Assembly: GCA_902579825.1 (NCBI GenBank)
Contig: CACHII010000001.1
Span: 309,948 to 373,947, forward strand
DNA length: 64,000 nt
Direction of reading: 5' to 3'
Source of the DNA: an uncultured SAR86 cluster bacterium
GTDB lineage: Bacteria; Pseudomonadota; Gammaproteobacteria; Magnimaribacterales; D2472
A program made the translations under genes and the position numbers. Below are positions 18,192-26,813 of this stretch, in pieces (position 1 is the first letter of the stretch; every line of letters begins with the position of its first letter). The notes beneath the pieces are model-generated. The model had not been told where the DNA came from. It ran no database searches and was given only the letters and a program-made list of their open reading frames with translations.

Positions 18192-18980
18192 TTAAGTGCT
18201 TGGATTATTATAAAGCTCATAGCTGTCATAGTAATCTGGTGAAATACAAGTAGATATTTCATCAAATTTAGCTTGCATGGCTTTACCATTTTCCTCCCAG
18301 TCAGCATTACCTGCTTTCATGGACTCAAAGCTTGCATGCCAATTACCCCAGAGAAAATCAGCTTCAGCTCCCTCGAATTCTGGATAATAAACGCCAAAGA
18401 AGTATGGATTTTCACTTCCATTCATATCAAGGTATTCATTGAATTGCACAACAGCTTCTCTTAAATCTTGACTTACTTTTCCATCTTTAAAGTTACAAGC
18501 CAAAAATTCAGAAGCAAAATAACCTTCTTCACCCATAACCTCTCCAAATGATCCAGGGTCTCTAGGTAAATAGAATGTCCATGGAAATCTTCCTTCAATG
18601 TCACATGTCATTACATCAGCATATTTTTCAGACCATGCAAGAAATTCAGGTGATGGATTACTAAAAGCATTATCTGAGCTTTCTTTTGAATCCCATTCTA
18701 ATTCCCACCAACCATTTGAAAATCTATGATTCTCTCCTACTGGTGCATAGACACCTGCCCAGCCTAAGCCTGCAGCAGGTTGAAGTTTTTGCCATTCAGA
18801 TAACATTTCTTGAATACCATCCTCAAATTTAGGTCCAGCATTACATGCTAAAAATTCATTATAGAAAGGTCCTTTATAAACAGGTCCAGTCTCATTAATA
18901 ACAGGAATTTCTAGTTCTTCAGCACAACCAACAATAAATAATAATGCAAAAATACTAAATATATATTTAAAGCTCTTCAT
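18192..18980 (-). CDS. Orphan lipoprotein with duplicated Cys-bounded domain
   Basis: No family recognised. A lipoprotein signal with lipobox IVGC (Cys19) is followed by an acidic linker. Two diverged copies of an 85-88 residue domain follow, at about 42-126 and 158-245. Each copy starts EFLAC (C46, C162) and ends with a cysteine (C126, C245). Each also has an aromatic GVY-P strand (WAGVYAPV, FFGVYYPE) and a tryptophan-rich core (NGWWELEWDS, WGNWHASFES). The matching cysteine pairs suggest one disulphide per domain in the periplasm. It is two bases downstream of the 134-aa membrane protein and surely co-transcribed with it. Dimeric alpha/beta-barrel-like folding is only a guess. Confidence 0.7.
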   Translation of the reverse strand: MKSFKYIFSIFALLFIVGCAEELEIPVINETGPVYKGPFYNEFLACNAGPKFEDGIQEMLSEWQKLQPAAGLGWAGVYAPVGENHRFSNGWWELEWDSKESSDNAFSNPSPEFLAWSEKYADVMTCDIEGRFPWTFYLPRDPGSFGEVMGEEGYFASEFLACNFKDGKVSQDLREAVVQFNEYLDMNGSENPYFFGVYYPEFEGAEADFLWGNWHASFESMKAGNADWEENGKAMQAKFDEISTCISPDYYDSYELYNNPST

Positions 18981-18982
18981 GC

Positions 18983-19387
18983 TTACTTCTTAAACCAAAT
19001 TGGATAAAGAATAATTGCAAAAGCTGATAAAAAGAAAACTATTGTTACAGGTTGGTTAAGTAAACTTGGTTCACCACCCCATGTCTCTGCAAATTTCATA
19101 GCTCCGTCACTAACTTCCATACCTGCTTCACTCATTGATTTAAATGCATTAGCTGTTACAGACCAATTAGCTTGTGCCATAAGGTTTATTTGAATTCCCC
19201 AAAGAATTACAGATCCACCAAATAAAGTTAGTAACACTTTACCAAATAAAGTTTTATTTTCCTCTGATTGTTCGGAAGCAACACTTGCAAATCTAGCTGC
19301 AACCCAAATAGCAATTATAGTGGTAAGACCACCAATTGCTCCTGGAATTCTGTTTGTTGCCCAAACATTCCAAATTTCCATTTCCAT
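18983..19387 (-). CDS. Small three-TM membrane protein, partner of the lipoprotein
   Basis: No family recognised. The 134-aa protein has hydrophobic helices at about 15-33, 48-68 and 111-131. A polar stretch (70-105, rich in Ser, Ala, Met and Glu) lies between the second and third helices. An AGGAG site is eight bases before the first ATG, so that start is preferred over the ATG two codons later. The tight linkage to the duplicated-domain lipoprotein suggests a cell-envelope complex. The upstream gap 19388-19505 is very AT-rich, with two copies of a GTATATTTT-like string, and probably holds the promoter. Confidence 0.65.
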   Translation of the reverse strand: MEMEIWNVWATNRIPGAIGGLTTIIAIWVAARFASVASEQSEENKTLFGKVLLTLFGGSVILWGIQINLMAQANWSVTANAFKSMSEAGMEVSDGAMKFAETWGGEPSLLNQPVTIVFFLSAFAIILYPIWFKK

Positions 19388-19505
19388 ATAATTTCTCCTC
19401 TATTAATAAAAAAATGAGTATTAAATGTAACACTTAAATAAGTATATTTTGTAAATAATATGTATATTTTTTGTAACTTTTTTGTATAGGTGGAATAAAT
19501 TAGAA

Positions 19506-20357
19506 TTAATGTTCTTGTACAAATTTACTAACTTGCTTTACTCCACCAAGAGGAAAGAAATGAACCTTTTCAATATTAAAATCTGGATTACTTGCTTTGT
19601 ATTCAGCTAGTTCACTGATTATTTGAGTCGGTTTATAGGGGAGTAGTAATTTTGTTATGTCCTTTGCTCTTTTTTGAAGAATCTTTATTGATGCTCCAAC
19701 ACCACATTCTATAGAATACCTAAGAAGTGTTTGTAATTTTGCTGGGCCAGCAATTCCAATGTGAACAGGAATATCTATACCAGATTTCTTAATATTATTT
19801 GCCCATTCAATTACAGAATTTGAATCAAAACAAAATTGAGTTGTAATTGCCATGGATGCATCTGTACTTTTGCTAAACTTATTTTTCCAAGAAAGAGCTT
19901 CATCAACATTTGTTGTTGATCCATCAGGATCAATTTCTTTGCTGCCTTCAGGGTGACCTGCGATATGCAAGTTTTTAAATCCAGCTTTATCAAATAATTC
20001 TGACTTAATTAATTGAATTGACGAATCGAAATCTCCATAGGGTTTATTTGCACCGCCTGCGATTAAAAGTGCGTTTTCAACGCCTGCTTCATTTTGATAT
20101 CTTGCAATCCAGTCTCCAAGTACTTCCTTATCTTTAATAATTCTTGCTGGAAAATGTGGCATTGGTATAAATCCTTGATCAGAAATTTTTTTTGCAGTTT
20201 CAACAGTTTCCTCAATTGTGGTGCCTTCAATATGAGCAACATAAATTAAAGTACCTGGATTTAAGTAATCAGAAAATTTGTCAATTTTCTTTGCTGCATT
20301 GGGCGTGACTTCAATTGAGAAATTATTTAAAAAATTAGATATATGTTCTTTTGCCAT
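19506..20357 (-). CDS. Methylenetetrahydrofolate reductase-like protein
   Basis: A TIM-barrel protein of the MetF family (283 aa). MetF reduces methylene-THF to methyl-THF with FAD. The catalytic-Glu region is visible as FSIEVTPN (E16). Other barrel elements are MPHFPARI, NALLIAGG, IAGHPEGSKEI, ITTQFCFD and PVHIGIAGPAKLQTLLRY. The segment that in E. coli MetF reads LRGD (Asp120) is here IAGGANKPYG, so the usual Asp is missing. This places it in a divergent MetF-like group, and its one-carbon substrate may differ. The gene follows tRNA-Ser on the same strand, only 20 bases away. Confidence 0.72.
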   Translation of the reverse strand: MAKEHISNFLNNFSIEVTPNAAKKIDKFSDYLNPGTLIYVAHIEGTTIEETVETAKKISDQGFIPMPHFPARIIKDKEVLGDWIARYQNEAGVENALLIAGGANKPYGDFDSSIQLIKSELFDKAGFKNLHIAGHPEGSKEIDPDGSTTNVDEALSWKNKFSKSTDASMAITTQFCFDSNSVIEWANNIKKSGIDIPVHIGIAGPAKLQTLLRYSIECGVGASIKILQKRAKDITKLLLPYKPTQIISELAEYKASNPDFNIEKVHFFPLGGVKQVSKFVQEH

Positions 20358-20377
20358 AGCGTATTAAATCATAAAAA

Positions 20378-20467
20378 TGGCGGAGAGTGAGGGATTCGAA
20401 CCCTCGAACCAGTTGCCCAGTTACCTCCTTAGCAGGGAGGCGCTTTCGACCACTCAGCCAACTCTCC
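20378..20467 (-). tRNA. tRNA-Ser (GCT)
   Basis: Ninety bases including an encoded CCA. Reading the minus strand, acceptor GGAGAGT pairs with ACTCTCC. The anticodon loop CTGCTAA gives anticodon GCT. A long variable arm (class II) and the T-loop GGTTCGAATCC follow. It lies downstream of alaS-lysC-pyrC, a position where many gammaproteobacteria have tRNA-Ser after csrA. Confidence 0.96.
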
Positions 20468-20487
20468 TAATTACCTAAAAAAAGAGG

Positions 20488-20493
20488 ATTATA
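20488..20493 (-). promoter_or_regulatory. Candidate -10 element for tRNA-Ser
   Basis: TATAAT on the minus strand, 20 bases before the tRNA 5' end. The -35 region is poor (TATTTT at 17-base spacing). The same stretch forms a weak AGAG/CTCT hairpin followed by seven T, which might instead be a terminator for pyrC. The two readings cannot be separated from sequence alone. Confidence 0.4.
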
Positions 20494-20521
20494 ACTCTAA
20501 GATTAATTAAAAATAACTAAT

Positions 20522-21856
20522 TTATCTATTGAATTCTATTTGCATCCCTAAAGGAAGGTTCTCACTGACAACACCATCTTTAAATGCAATGTTTCCATTT
20601 ACTAAAGTCATAAATATAGATGAATTAAATTTATGTCCTTCAAAGGGTGACCAACCACATTTATATAGAATATTTTCTTTAGATACTTGATAGGAATTAT
20701 TTAAATCCAATATAGCGAGATCAGCATAATAACCCTCTCTTATATATCCCCTATCTTTTATTTGGAATCTTTTTGCAACGTTATGGCTTGTTTTTTCAAC
20801 AATAGTTTCTAGTGTAAGAATATCATTATGGAAGAAATCCATTAGTATTTGGAGTCCATGCTGTACAAGAGGAAGTCCAGCTGGAGCCTCGGGGTATGGT
20901 TTACTTTTTTCATCCCAAGTATGTGGAGCATGATCAGTTGCGATAATATCAATCTTGTCATCTAATAAAGATTTTATTAATGCTAACCTATCAGACTCCT
21001 CTTTAATTGAAGGATTGCATTTAATTTGATTACCCAACTCTGAGTAGTATGTTTCATTGAAAAACATATGGTGAACACAAACCTCAGAAGTAATTTTTTT
21101 TCCGTCAATTGTTCCAGAGTTGAATAAATCCATTTCTTTTTCTGTAGTTAAATGAAAAACATGTAAGTCTGAATCATACTTTTTAGCTAAATCGACAGCC
21201 AAAGAGCTAGATAGATAACAACTTTCAACATCACGAATTAAATGATGATGTTCAGCAGAAACCTCATTACCATATTTTTCATAAAAAAGTTGTTCGTTTT
21301 TTTTAACAGTTCCTTGATCTTCACAATGAGTAACAACAATGAGTGGCGAGTAATTGAAAATATCATCAAGTGCATCTATGTCATCAACTAACATTTCTCC
21401 TGTTGAAGCACCCATAAATACTTTTAAAGCAGATGCTTGATGAATATCCGCTCTTTTAATTTCTTCTATATTTGTATTGCTTGCACCAAGATGAAAAGAA
21501 TAATTTGAAAGTGACTTAGTGCTAGCTAATTGGAATTTTTTTGTTAAATTTTCATTTGTTGTGGTTGTTGGATTCACATTAGGCATTTCAAAATAGCTTG
21601 TTACTCCGCCAGCCAATCCTGCCCTTGATTCTGTTGCAATATCACCTTTATGAGTTAAACCTGGCTCTCTAAAATGAACTTGATCATCTATTAATCCAGG
21701 AATTACGTAACGTCCTTCTGCATCTACCACCTCTTTTGATTCTGCTGAAATTTCTTTTTCAATCAACTCAATTCTTGAGTTCTTTATAGCAATATCTGCT
21801 TCAGTCACAGTATTTTCGTTAACGATTTTGCAATTCTGAATTTTTAAATCAAACAT
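20522..21856 (-). CDS. pyrC: Dihydroorotase, QxH (Bacteroidetes-like) subgroup
   Basis: Amidohydrolase of 444 aa that interconverts carbamoyl-aspartate and dihydroorotate in UMP synthesis. The metal site runs DDQVHFREPG (H61), carboxylated-lysine motif ALKVFMGAST (K145), VTHCEDQ, HVFHLTT and ATDHAPHTWDEK. The first histidine of the usual HxH is a glutamine (Q59). I know this DDQVHFREPG form from Bacteroidetes dihydroorotases. Allantoinase or another amidohydrolase is a weaker alternative. Its start abuts the lysC stop. It occupies the position between lysC and tRNA-Ser where csrA is usual. Confidence 0.85.
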   Translation of the reverse strand: MFDLKIQNCKIVNENTVTEADIAIKNSRIELIEKEISAESKEVVDAEGRYVIPGLIDDQVHFREPGLTHKGDIATESRAGLAGGVTSYFEMPNVNPTTTTNENLTKKFQLASTKSLSNYSFHLGASNTNIEEIKRADIHQASALKVFMGASTGEMLVDDIDALDDIFNYSPLIVVTHCEDQGTVKKNEQLFYEKYGNEVSAEHHHLIRDVESCYLSSSLAVDLAKKYDSDLHVFHLTTEKEMDLFNSGTIDGKKITSEVCVHHMFFNETYYSELGNQIKCNPSIKEESDRLALIKSLLDDKIDIIATDHAPHTWDEKSKPYPEAPAGLPLVQHGLQILMDFFHNDILTLETIVEKTSHNVAKRFQIKDRGYIREGYYADLAILDLNNSYQVSKENILYKCGWSPFEGHKFNSSIFMTLVNGNIAFKDGVVSENLPLGMQIEFNR

Positions 21857-23071
21857 CTATTTTTCTAATTCAAATTCTTTATGAAGCACTTCAACGGTCT
21901 TATCTACTAAATCTTTTTCAACTACCATTGTAATTTTAATTTCTGAGGTACATATGATTTGTATGTTAACATCATTCTCTGATAGAGCTTTGAAAGCCTT
22001 GCTAGCAACACCAGCTTGCGATCTCATTCCTACACCAACCAAGGAAACTTTTGCAATATTTGAGTCAACGATAAGTTCTTTGAAACTAATATCATTTTTT
22101 ACATTTTCAAGAACCCTTTTAACAGTATCCTCATCTTCAGATGAAACAGTAAATGTAAAATCAGTTTTACCATCAACACTCACATTTTGCACAATAACAT
22201 CAACTTCAACCTCGGCATCACTTATTGGTCCTAAAATTCTAAATGCAGTTCCAGGAACGTCACCAACACCATGTAAAGTAAATTTAATCTGATCTTTTTG
22301 AAAGGCTATGCCTGAGACTAATGCATTTTCCATACTTTCATCCTTCAAAGTAATTAAAGTTCCATTTCCTTCATTAAAGCTTGATAAAACTCTAACAGGG
22401 ACATTATATTTATTAGCAAATTCAACTGCTCTAGTTTGCATTACTTTTGCCCCTTGCCCTGCAAGTTCAAGCATTTCTTCCATTGTAATTGAATCTAATT
22501 TTTTTGCATTCGAAACAATTTTTGGATCGGTAGTAAAAATGCCATCAACATCTGTATAAATATCACATCTTAATGCTCCAACCTGAGCTGCTATTGCAAC
22601 GGCAGTTGTATCAGAACCACCTCTACCTAGAGTTGTTACATCACCACCTTCAGTTATGCCTTGAAAGCCTGTAATAATAGGTATTGTATTATCTTTAACT
22701 ACCTCAAGTATTTTTTTTGCATTTACGTCTAGAATTTTTGCTTTTGAGAATGTATTGGTAGTCTTCATAGCAATTTGCGATGCAGAGTATGATTTTGCTT
22801 TAATGCCTTTTGAGTGCAATGCCATTGCTAGCAAAGCTGAACTTACGGTTTCTCCAGTTGAAACTAGTGCATCAAATTCTCTTTTGTCCGGATCCTCACT
22901 GAAATGTTTTGACAGTTTTATTAATTTATTTGTTTCTCCGCCCATTGCAGATACAACTACAATAATATAATTGGATTTTGAGGCATTTTTGATAATCTCG
23001 GCAACTGCATCAATTCTTTCAACTGATCCAACAGAAGTGCCTCCAAATTTTTGAACAATAATTTTTGACAT
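21857..23071 (-). CDS. lysC: Aspartate kinase
   Basis: Phosphorylates aspartate at the entry to lysine, threonine and methionine synthesis. Kinase-domain motifs are VQKFGGTSVG (9 residues from the start), VVSAMGGETN, LVSTGETVSS, GFQGITEGGDVTTLGRGGSD and YTDVDGIFTTDP. The C-terminal third contains two ACT domains (for example KISLVGVGMRS-type and IQIICTSEIKITMVV), pointing to feedback control by lysine and/or threonine. Length 404 aa fits a monofunctional enzyme. It sits 9 bases after alaS, as in many gammaproteobacteria. Confidence 0.94.
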   Translation of the reverse strand: MSKIIVQKFGGTSVGSVERIDAVAEIIKNASKSNYIIVVVSAMGGETNKLIKLSKHFSEDPDKREFDALVSTGETVSSALLAMALHSKGIKAKSYSASQIAMKTTNTFSKAKILDVNAKKILEVVKDNTIPIITGFQGITEGGDVTTLGRGGSDTTAVAIAAQVGALRCDIYTDVDGIFTTDPKIVSNAKKLDSITMEEMLELAGQGAKVMQTRAVEFANKYNVPVRVLSSFNEGNGTLITLKDESMENALVSGIAFQKDQIKFTLHGVGDVPGTAFRILGPISDAEVEVDVIVQNVSVDGKTDFTFTVSSEDEDTVKRVLENVKNDISFKELIVDSNIAKVSLVGVGMRSQAGVASKAFKALSENDVNIQIICTSEIKITMVVEKDLVDKTVEVLHKEFELEK

Positions 23072-23080
23072 AGTATTTTT

Positions 23081-25654
23081 CTATTTAGCGAGGGATTTTA
23101 CTGAATCTTGTATAGATGTCACGAAATCTTTAATATTTTTAGACTCACCTGCTCCTTGTGCAAAGTCAGGCCTACCTCCTCCCTTTCCACCAATTTTTCC
23201 AGATATTACAGAGACTATATCTTTTGCAGATAAAGCATCTGTAAGATTTTTAGTAACTCCGCAAACAAACGCAATTTTATTATTTTGTTCTGAAAAAATA
23301 ACAACACATACTCTTTCATTTGTATTTTTTTGCTCGTCGGCTAGGAATCTTAGATCTTTGTTGTCATCTAATTGCACTTGTTGAATAATCAATTTCCAAT
23401 CATTGATTTTAAAGCTTTCTGAAAAGACTATTTCTCTTTTTGTGCTTTTAGTTCCTTTGCTTTTTAAAGCCTTGTTTTCATCGATTAATGATTTTATTTT
23501 GTCGTGGATATCATCTGAGGAAACATTTAAAAGGTTTTGAATTGAGGAATTAACTTCTTTTAATTTTTTGATATAGTTTAAAGCCTGCATACCAGCGATA
23601 GCTTCAACTCTTCTTATACCGGAAGCTACACTGGATTGGGATGTGATAGTAAAGAATCCGATATCGCCAGTTCTAGTAACATGGGTACCTCCACATAACT
23701 CTACTGAATAAGAGCTCTCTCCCATTGTAAGAACTCTTACATCATCGTCATATTTTTCACCAAAAAGTGCCATCGCCCCTGATTTCATTGCATCATCGAG
23801 CTTCATCAATTCAGTTTTTACTTCAAGATTATTGAGGGCCTCTTTGTTAACAATTCTTTCTATTGTTGCAATTTCATCCTGAGTTAAAGGCTTATCATGA
23901 GAAAAATCAAAACGTAACTTATTTTCATCGACTAAAGATCCTTTTTGTTGAACATGATCGCCCAAAACTTCTCGCAAAGCAGCATGTAACAAATGTGTAC
24001 TTGAGTGATGAATTGCTATAGCTATTCTTTTTTCTTTTTCTACACTCATTTCAATTAAATCACCTTTTTTAATTTCTCCACTTTCTACAATAGCTTTGTG
24101 AATAAATACCTTACCTTGTTTTCTACAATCTAAAATATTACCAGTAGCATTGTCAGATGCAAACTTTCCTTTATCTCCGATTTGACCACCAGATTCTGCA
24201 TAAAAAGGTGTTTGATTGCATGCTAAGAATATTTCTTGTCCTTTAAGAGCATTCTCAACTCTCTCTTGGCCGTCCCACATTACAAGAACTTCAGACTTAG
24301 ACTGAAGCTGTTCGTAACCTAAGAATTTGGTCTCCTGAACACCAGATGCAGCAGGAAGAGATGAAACGAAATGACTAGATGACTTTGAAGATTCTTTTTG
24401 TTGTTTCATACATTTATTAAAGCCATCTTCGTCAATTAATAATTGCTTTTCTCGAGCAATATCAGCAGTTAAATCAAAAGGAAATCCATATGTATCATGC
24501 AATTTGAATACAATCTCGCCTGAAATAGTATTGTCCTGCATTGTTGAGATGGTCTCCTCTAAAATCTCAATGCCATTTTGTAAGGTTTCAAAAAATTTTG
24601 TCTCTTCGTTTTTAACAGTCTTAACTATATTTTCATAGTTATCCTCAAGTTCAGGGTATGCCTGTTTCATTAGGCTAATAAGATCTTTGACCAATAAGTG
24701 CAAAAAAGGCTTTGTTGCACCTATTTTATATCCATGCCTGATGCCTCTTCGCATTATTCTTCTTAAGACATATCCTCTTCCTTCTTTTTCAGGAATTACT
24801 CCATCTGAAATTAAAAATACACTTGATCTTATATGGTCAGCTATAACTTTATGCGAAGTGCTACCCTTATCACCGAGTATTTTTTCTGAAGCAATGATTA
24901 AGTCTTTAAATATATCTGTTTCATAATTTGAATTAACGCCTTGCATCACTGCAGCAATTCTTTCAAGACCCATGCCTGTATCAACGGAAGGCTTGGGAAG
25001 AGGTTCCATATCTCCACTATCGTCTCTATTGAATTGCATAAAGACAAGATTCCATATTTCAATAAATCTATCTCCTTCATCACCATCAGCTCCTGGTGGT
25101 GTTCCTTCAATATGATCACCATGATCATAAAAAATTTCAGAGCAAGGTCCGCATGGTCCTGTGTCACCCATTGACCAAAAATTATCCTCATCACCAAGTC
25201 TGGCAATTCTTTTAGAGTCTATGCCAATTTTATTTTTCCAAATTTCTTCTGCTTCATCATCGTCTTTATAAACTGTGATCCATAATTTATCTTTATCAAG
25301 CTTTAAAACTTCAGTTAAAAATTCCCAAGCAAATTCAATAGCTTCTTCTTTAAAATAATCACCAAAACTAAAATTGCCCAGCATTTCAAAAAAAGTATGA
25401 TGACGAAGGGTATAACCAACATTTTCTAAATCATTATGTTTACCGCCAGCTCTTATGCATCTTTGTGATGTTGATGCTCTTTTATAACTTTTTTTATCAG
25501 TTCCAAGAAAAACATCTTTGAACTGAACCATGCCAGCATTTGTAAATAATAAAGTTTCATCATTGTTTGGCACTAATGCGCTTGAGGGAACAACCTCATG
25601 ATTTTTAGACTCAAAGAAATCTAAAAAAGATTGTCTGATTTCATTAGTTTTCAT
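23081..25654 (-). CDS. alaS: Alanyl-tRNA synthetase
   Basis: Class II synthetase of 857 aa. The catalytic domain starts EIRQSFLDFFESKNHEVVPS, with motif 2 region RCIRAGGKHNDLENVG and the DTGMGLERI segment. The editing domain has an intact HSSTH site and the partner CGGTH (zinc site). The C-terminal DHHA1 domain ends GKGGGRPDFAQGAG. The start codon overlaps the end of the upstream carbonic-anhydrase-like gene by 11 bases. The order alaS-lysC is conserved in gammaproteobacteria. Confidence 0.97.
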   Translation of the reverse strand: MKTNEIRQSFLDFFESKNHEVVPSSALVPNNDETLLFTNAGMVQFKDVFLGTDKKSYKRASTSQRCIRAGGKHNDLENVGYTLRHHTFFEMLGNFSFGDYFKEEAIEFAWEFLTEVLKLDKDKLWITVYKDDDEAEEIWKNKIGIDSKRIARLGDEDNFWSMGDTGPCGPCSEIFYDHGDHIEGTPPGADGDEGDRFIEIWNLVFMQFNRDDSGDMEPLPKPSVDTGMGLERIAAVMQGVNSNYETDIFKDLIIASEKILGDKGSTSHKVIADHIRSSVFLISDGVIPEKEGRGYVLRRIMRRGIRHGYKIGATKPFLHLLVKDLISLMKQAYPELEDNYENIVKTVKNEETKFFETLQNGIEILEETISTMQDNTISGEIVFKLHDTYGFPFDLTADIAREKQLLIDEDGFNKCMKQQKESSKSSSHFVSSLPAASGVQETKFLGYEQLQSKSEVLVMWDGQERVENALKGQEIFLACNQTPFYAESGGQIGDKGKFASDNATGNILDCRKQGKVFIHKAIVESGEIKKGDLIEMSVEKEKRIAIAIHHSSTHLLHAALREVLGDHVQQKGSLVDENKLRFDFSHDKPLTQDEIATIERIVNKEALNNLEVKTELMKLDDAMKSGAMALFGEKYDDDVRVLTMGESSYSVELCGGTHVTRTGDIGFFTITSQSSVASGIRRVEAIAGMQALNYIKKLKEVNSSIQNLLNVSSDDIHDKIKSLIDENKALKSKGTKSTKREIVFSESFKINDWKLIIQQVQLDDNKDLRFLADEQKNTNERVCVVIFSEQNNKIAFVCGVTKNLTDALSAKDIVSVISGKIGGKGGGRPDFAQGAGESKNIKDFVTSIQDSVKSLAK

Positions 25655-26171
25655 GATAATAAGCCAACTGTTTATATTTTTTATAATTATCTATGTAGTG
25701 TTCTGCGCCGAGAGGAACAACACTTTGTTCTTCCTCAGTAAGAGTTTTTTTGATCTTTCCAGGAATACCAAGCACCATAGATCCGTCAGGAACCTCCATT
25801 CCTTCAGTCACTAAGGCTTTTGACCCAATAATACAATTCTTACCAATTTTAGCGCCATTAAGAATAACCGAACCAATTCCAATTAAACTTCCATCTCCAA
25901 CGGAGCAACCATGTAACATTGCCATATGGCCAACTGTTACTTTCTTTCCGATGCTACACGCAAAGCCAGGATCAGTATGGATGATAGCTCCATCTTGAAC
26001 ATTTGAGCCTTCACCTATAGTAATAGGCTCATTATCAGCTCTCAAAATTGCATTAAACCAAATACTAGCATCACTCTCTAAGTTAACTTCGCCAATAACA
26101 CTTGCATTCGGTGCAATCCAAAAATTATCGTCAGCCGTTTTAAGCTTTTTATCTCCTAAATCAATAATCAT
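25644..26171 (-). CDS. Gamma-carbonic-anhydrase-like hexapeptide protein (YrdA type)
   Basis: Left-handed beta-helix protein of 175 aa with many hexapeptide turns (IAPNASVIGEV, GSNVQDGAIIH, VGHMAMLHG, IGIGSVILNGAKIG). Metal-binding histidines are seen at AIIHTD and VGHMAMLHG, the typical gamma-CA arrangement. YrdA/PaaY relatives bind zinc, but many lack measurable carbonic anhydrase activity, so catalysis is uncertain. It overlaps both neighbours by 11 bases (Nudix upstream, alaS downstream), so the three genes are translated as one operon. Confidence 0.88.
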   Translation of the reverse strand: MIIDLGDKKLKTADDNFWIAPNASVIGEVNLESDASIWFNAILRADNEPITIGEGSNVQDGAIIHTDPGFACSIGKKVTVGHMAMLHGCSVGDGSLIGIGSVILNGAKIGKNCIIGSKALVTEGMEVPDGSMVLGIPGKIKKTLTEEEQSVVPLGAEHYIDNYKKYKQLAYYHEN

Positions 26172-26760
26172 CGTATGCTCTTATCAAATCTAAATCAGTA
26201 TTTATTGAGGCATTAAAACAAATATTGAGAAAATCTGCAGTAATCATTGCTGTAAGACCCCATATATGATTACCATTATAAACCCAACTTGGAATAGATA
26301 CTTTTAAATCCTTTCTATTAAATTCTTTATAACTTATGTTTTCAGGATTTGTTAAAAAACTTATTGGAACAGTAAAAATCATGTCTATTTCGTAGTTACC
26401 CTCAAAAACCTGTTTAGTTTCGAGGTAGCCAACAAATGGATTAACTTCAATTTTATGCCTTGAAAGCAAAAAATTTAACGATCCTAGTTTGATCATATTA
26501 TTTTGTTTAAGGCCTATTTCTTCATAAGATTCTCGCACTGCGGTATCAAATAAACTTTCATCTTGTTCTTCCCATTTACCACCTGGAAAACTTACCTCAC
26601 CAGAATGAGTTGATAAATTTGATGATCTTTTTGTGAATAAAATCCTCATATCTTCCTTATCGTTTTCATGTAAAAGTAAAATCAATACTCCTGCTTTTTT
26701 ATAGATTGTGTTATCTATTGGATTTATTTGTTTTAGTTTTTGCTTTATGCTGTCTAACAT
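26161..26760 (-). CDS. nudL: Nudix hydrolase, CoA pyrophosphatase-like (NudL)
   Basis: Nudix enzyme of 199 aa that probably cleaves CoA or related pyrophosphates. The Nudix box is complete: GEVSFPGGKWEEQDESLF, then AVRESYEEIGL. The preceding FTKRSSNLSTHSG and the following SRHKIEVNPFVGYL match the NudL (UPF0035) pattern. First gene of the nudL-yrdA-alaS-lysC-pyrC run. Its promoter must lie within the 53 bases shared with the divergent Nudix gene. Confidence 0.85.
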   Translation of the reverse strand: MLDSIKQKLKQINPIDNTIYKKAGVLILLLHENDKEDMRILFTKRSSNLSTHSGEVSFPGGKWEEQDESLFDTAVRESYEEIGLKQNNMIKLGSLNFLLSRHKIEVNPFVGYLETKQVFEGNYEIDMIFTVPISFLTNPENISYKEFNRKDLKVSIPSWVYNGNHIWGLTAMITADFLNICFNASINTDLDLIRAYDDY

Positions 26761-26813
26761 ATAGATTAGTGTAACTTCTTACAATTCTATATTCTTAAAT
26801 TTAAGGAATAAAA

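Noticed and set aside
20468..20521. csrA expected between lysC/pyrC and tRNA-Ser
   Set aside because: The gap is only 54 bases and holds no CsrA-like reading frame.
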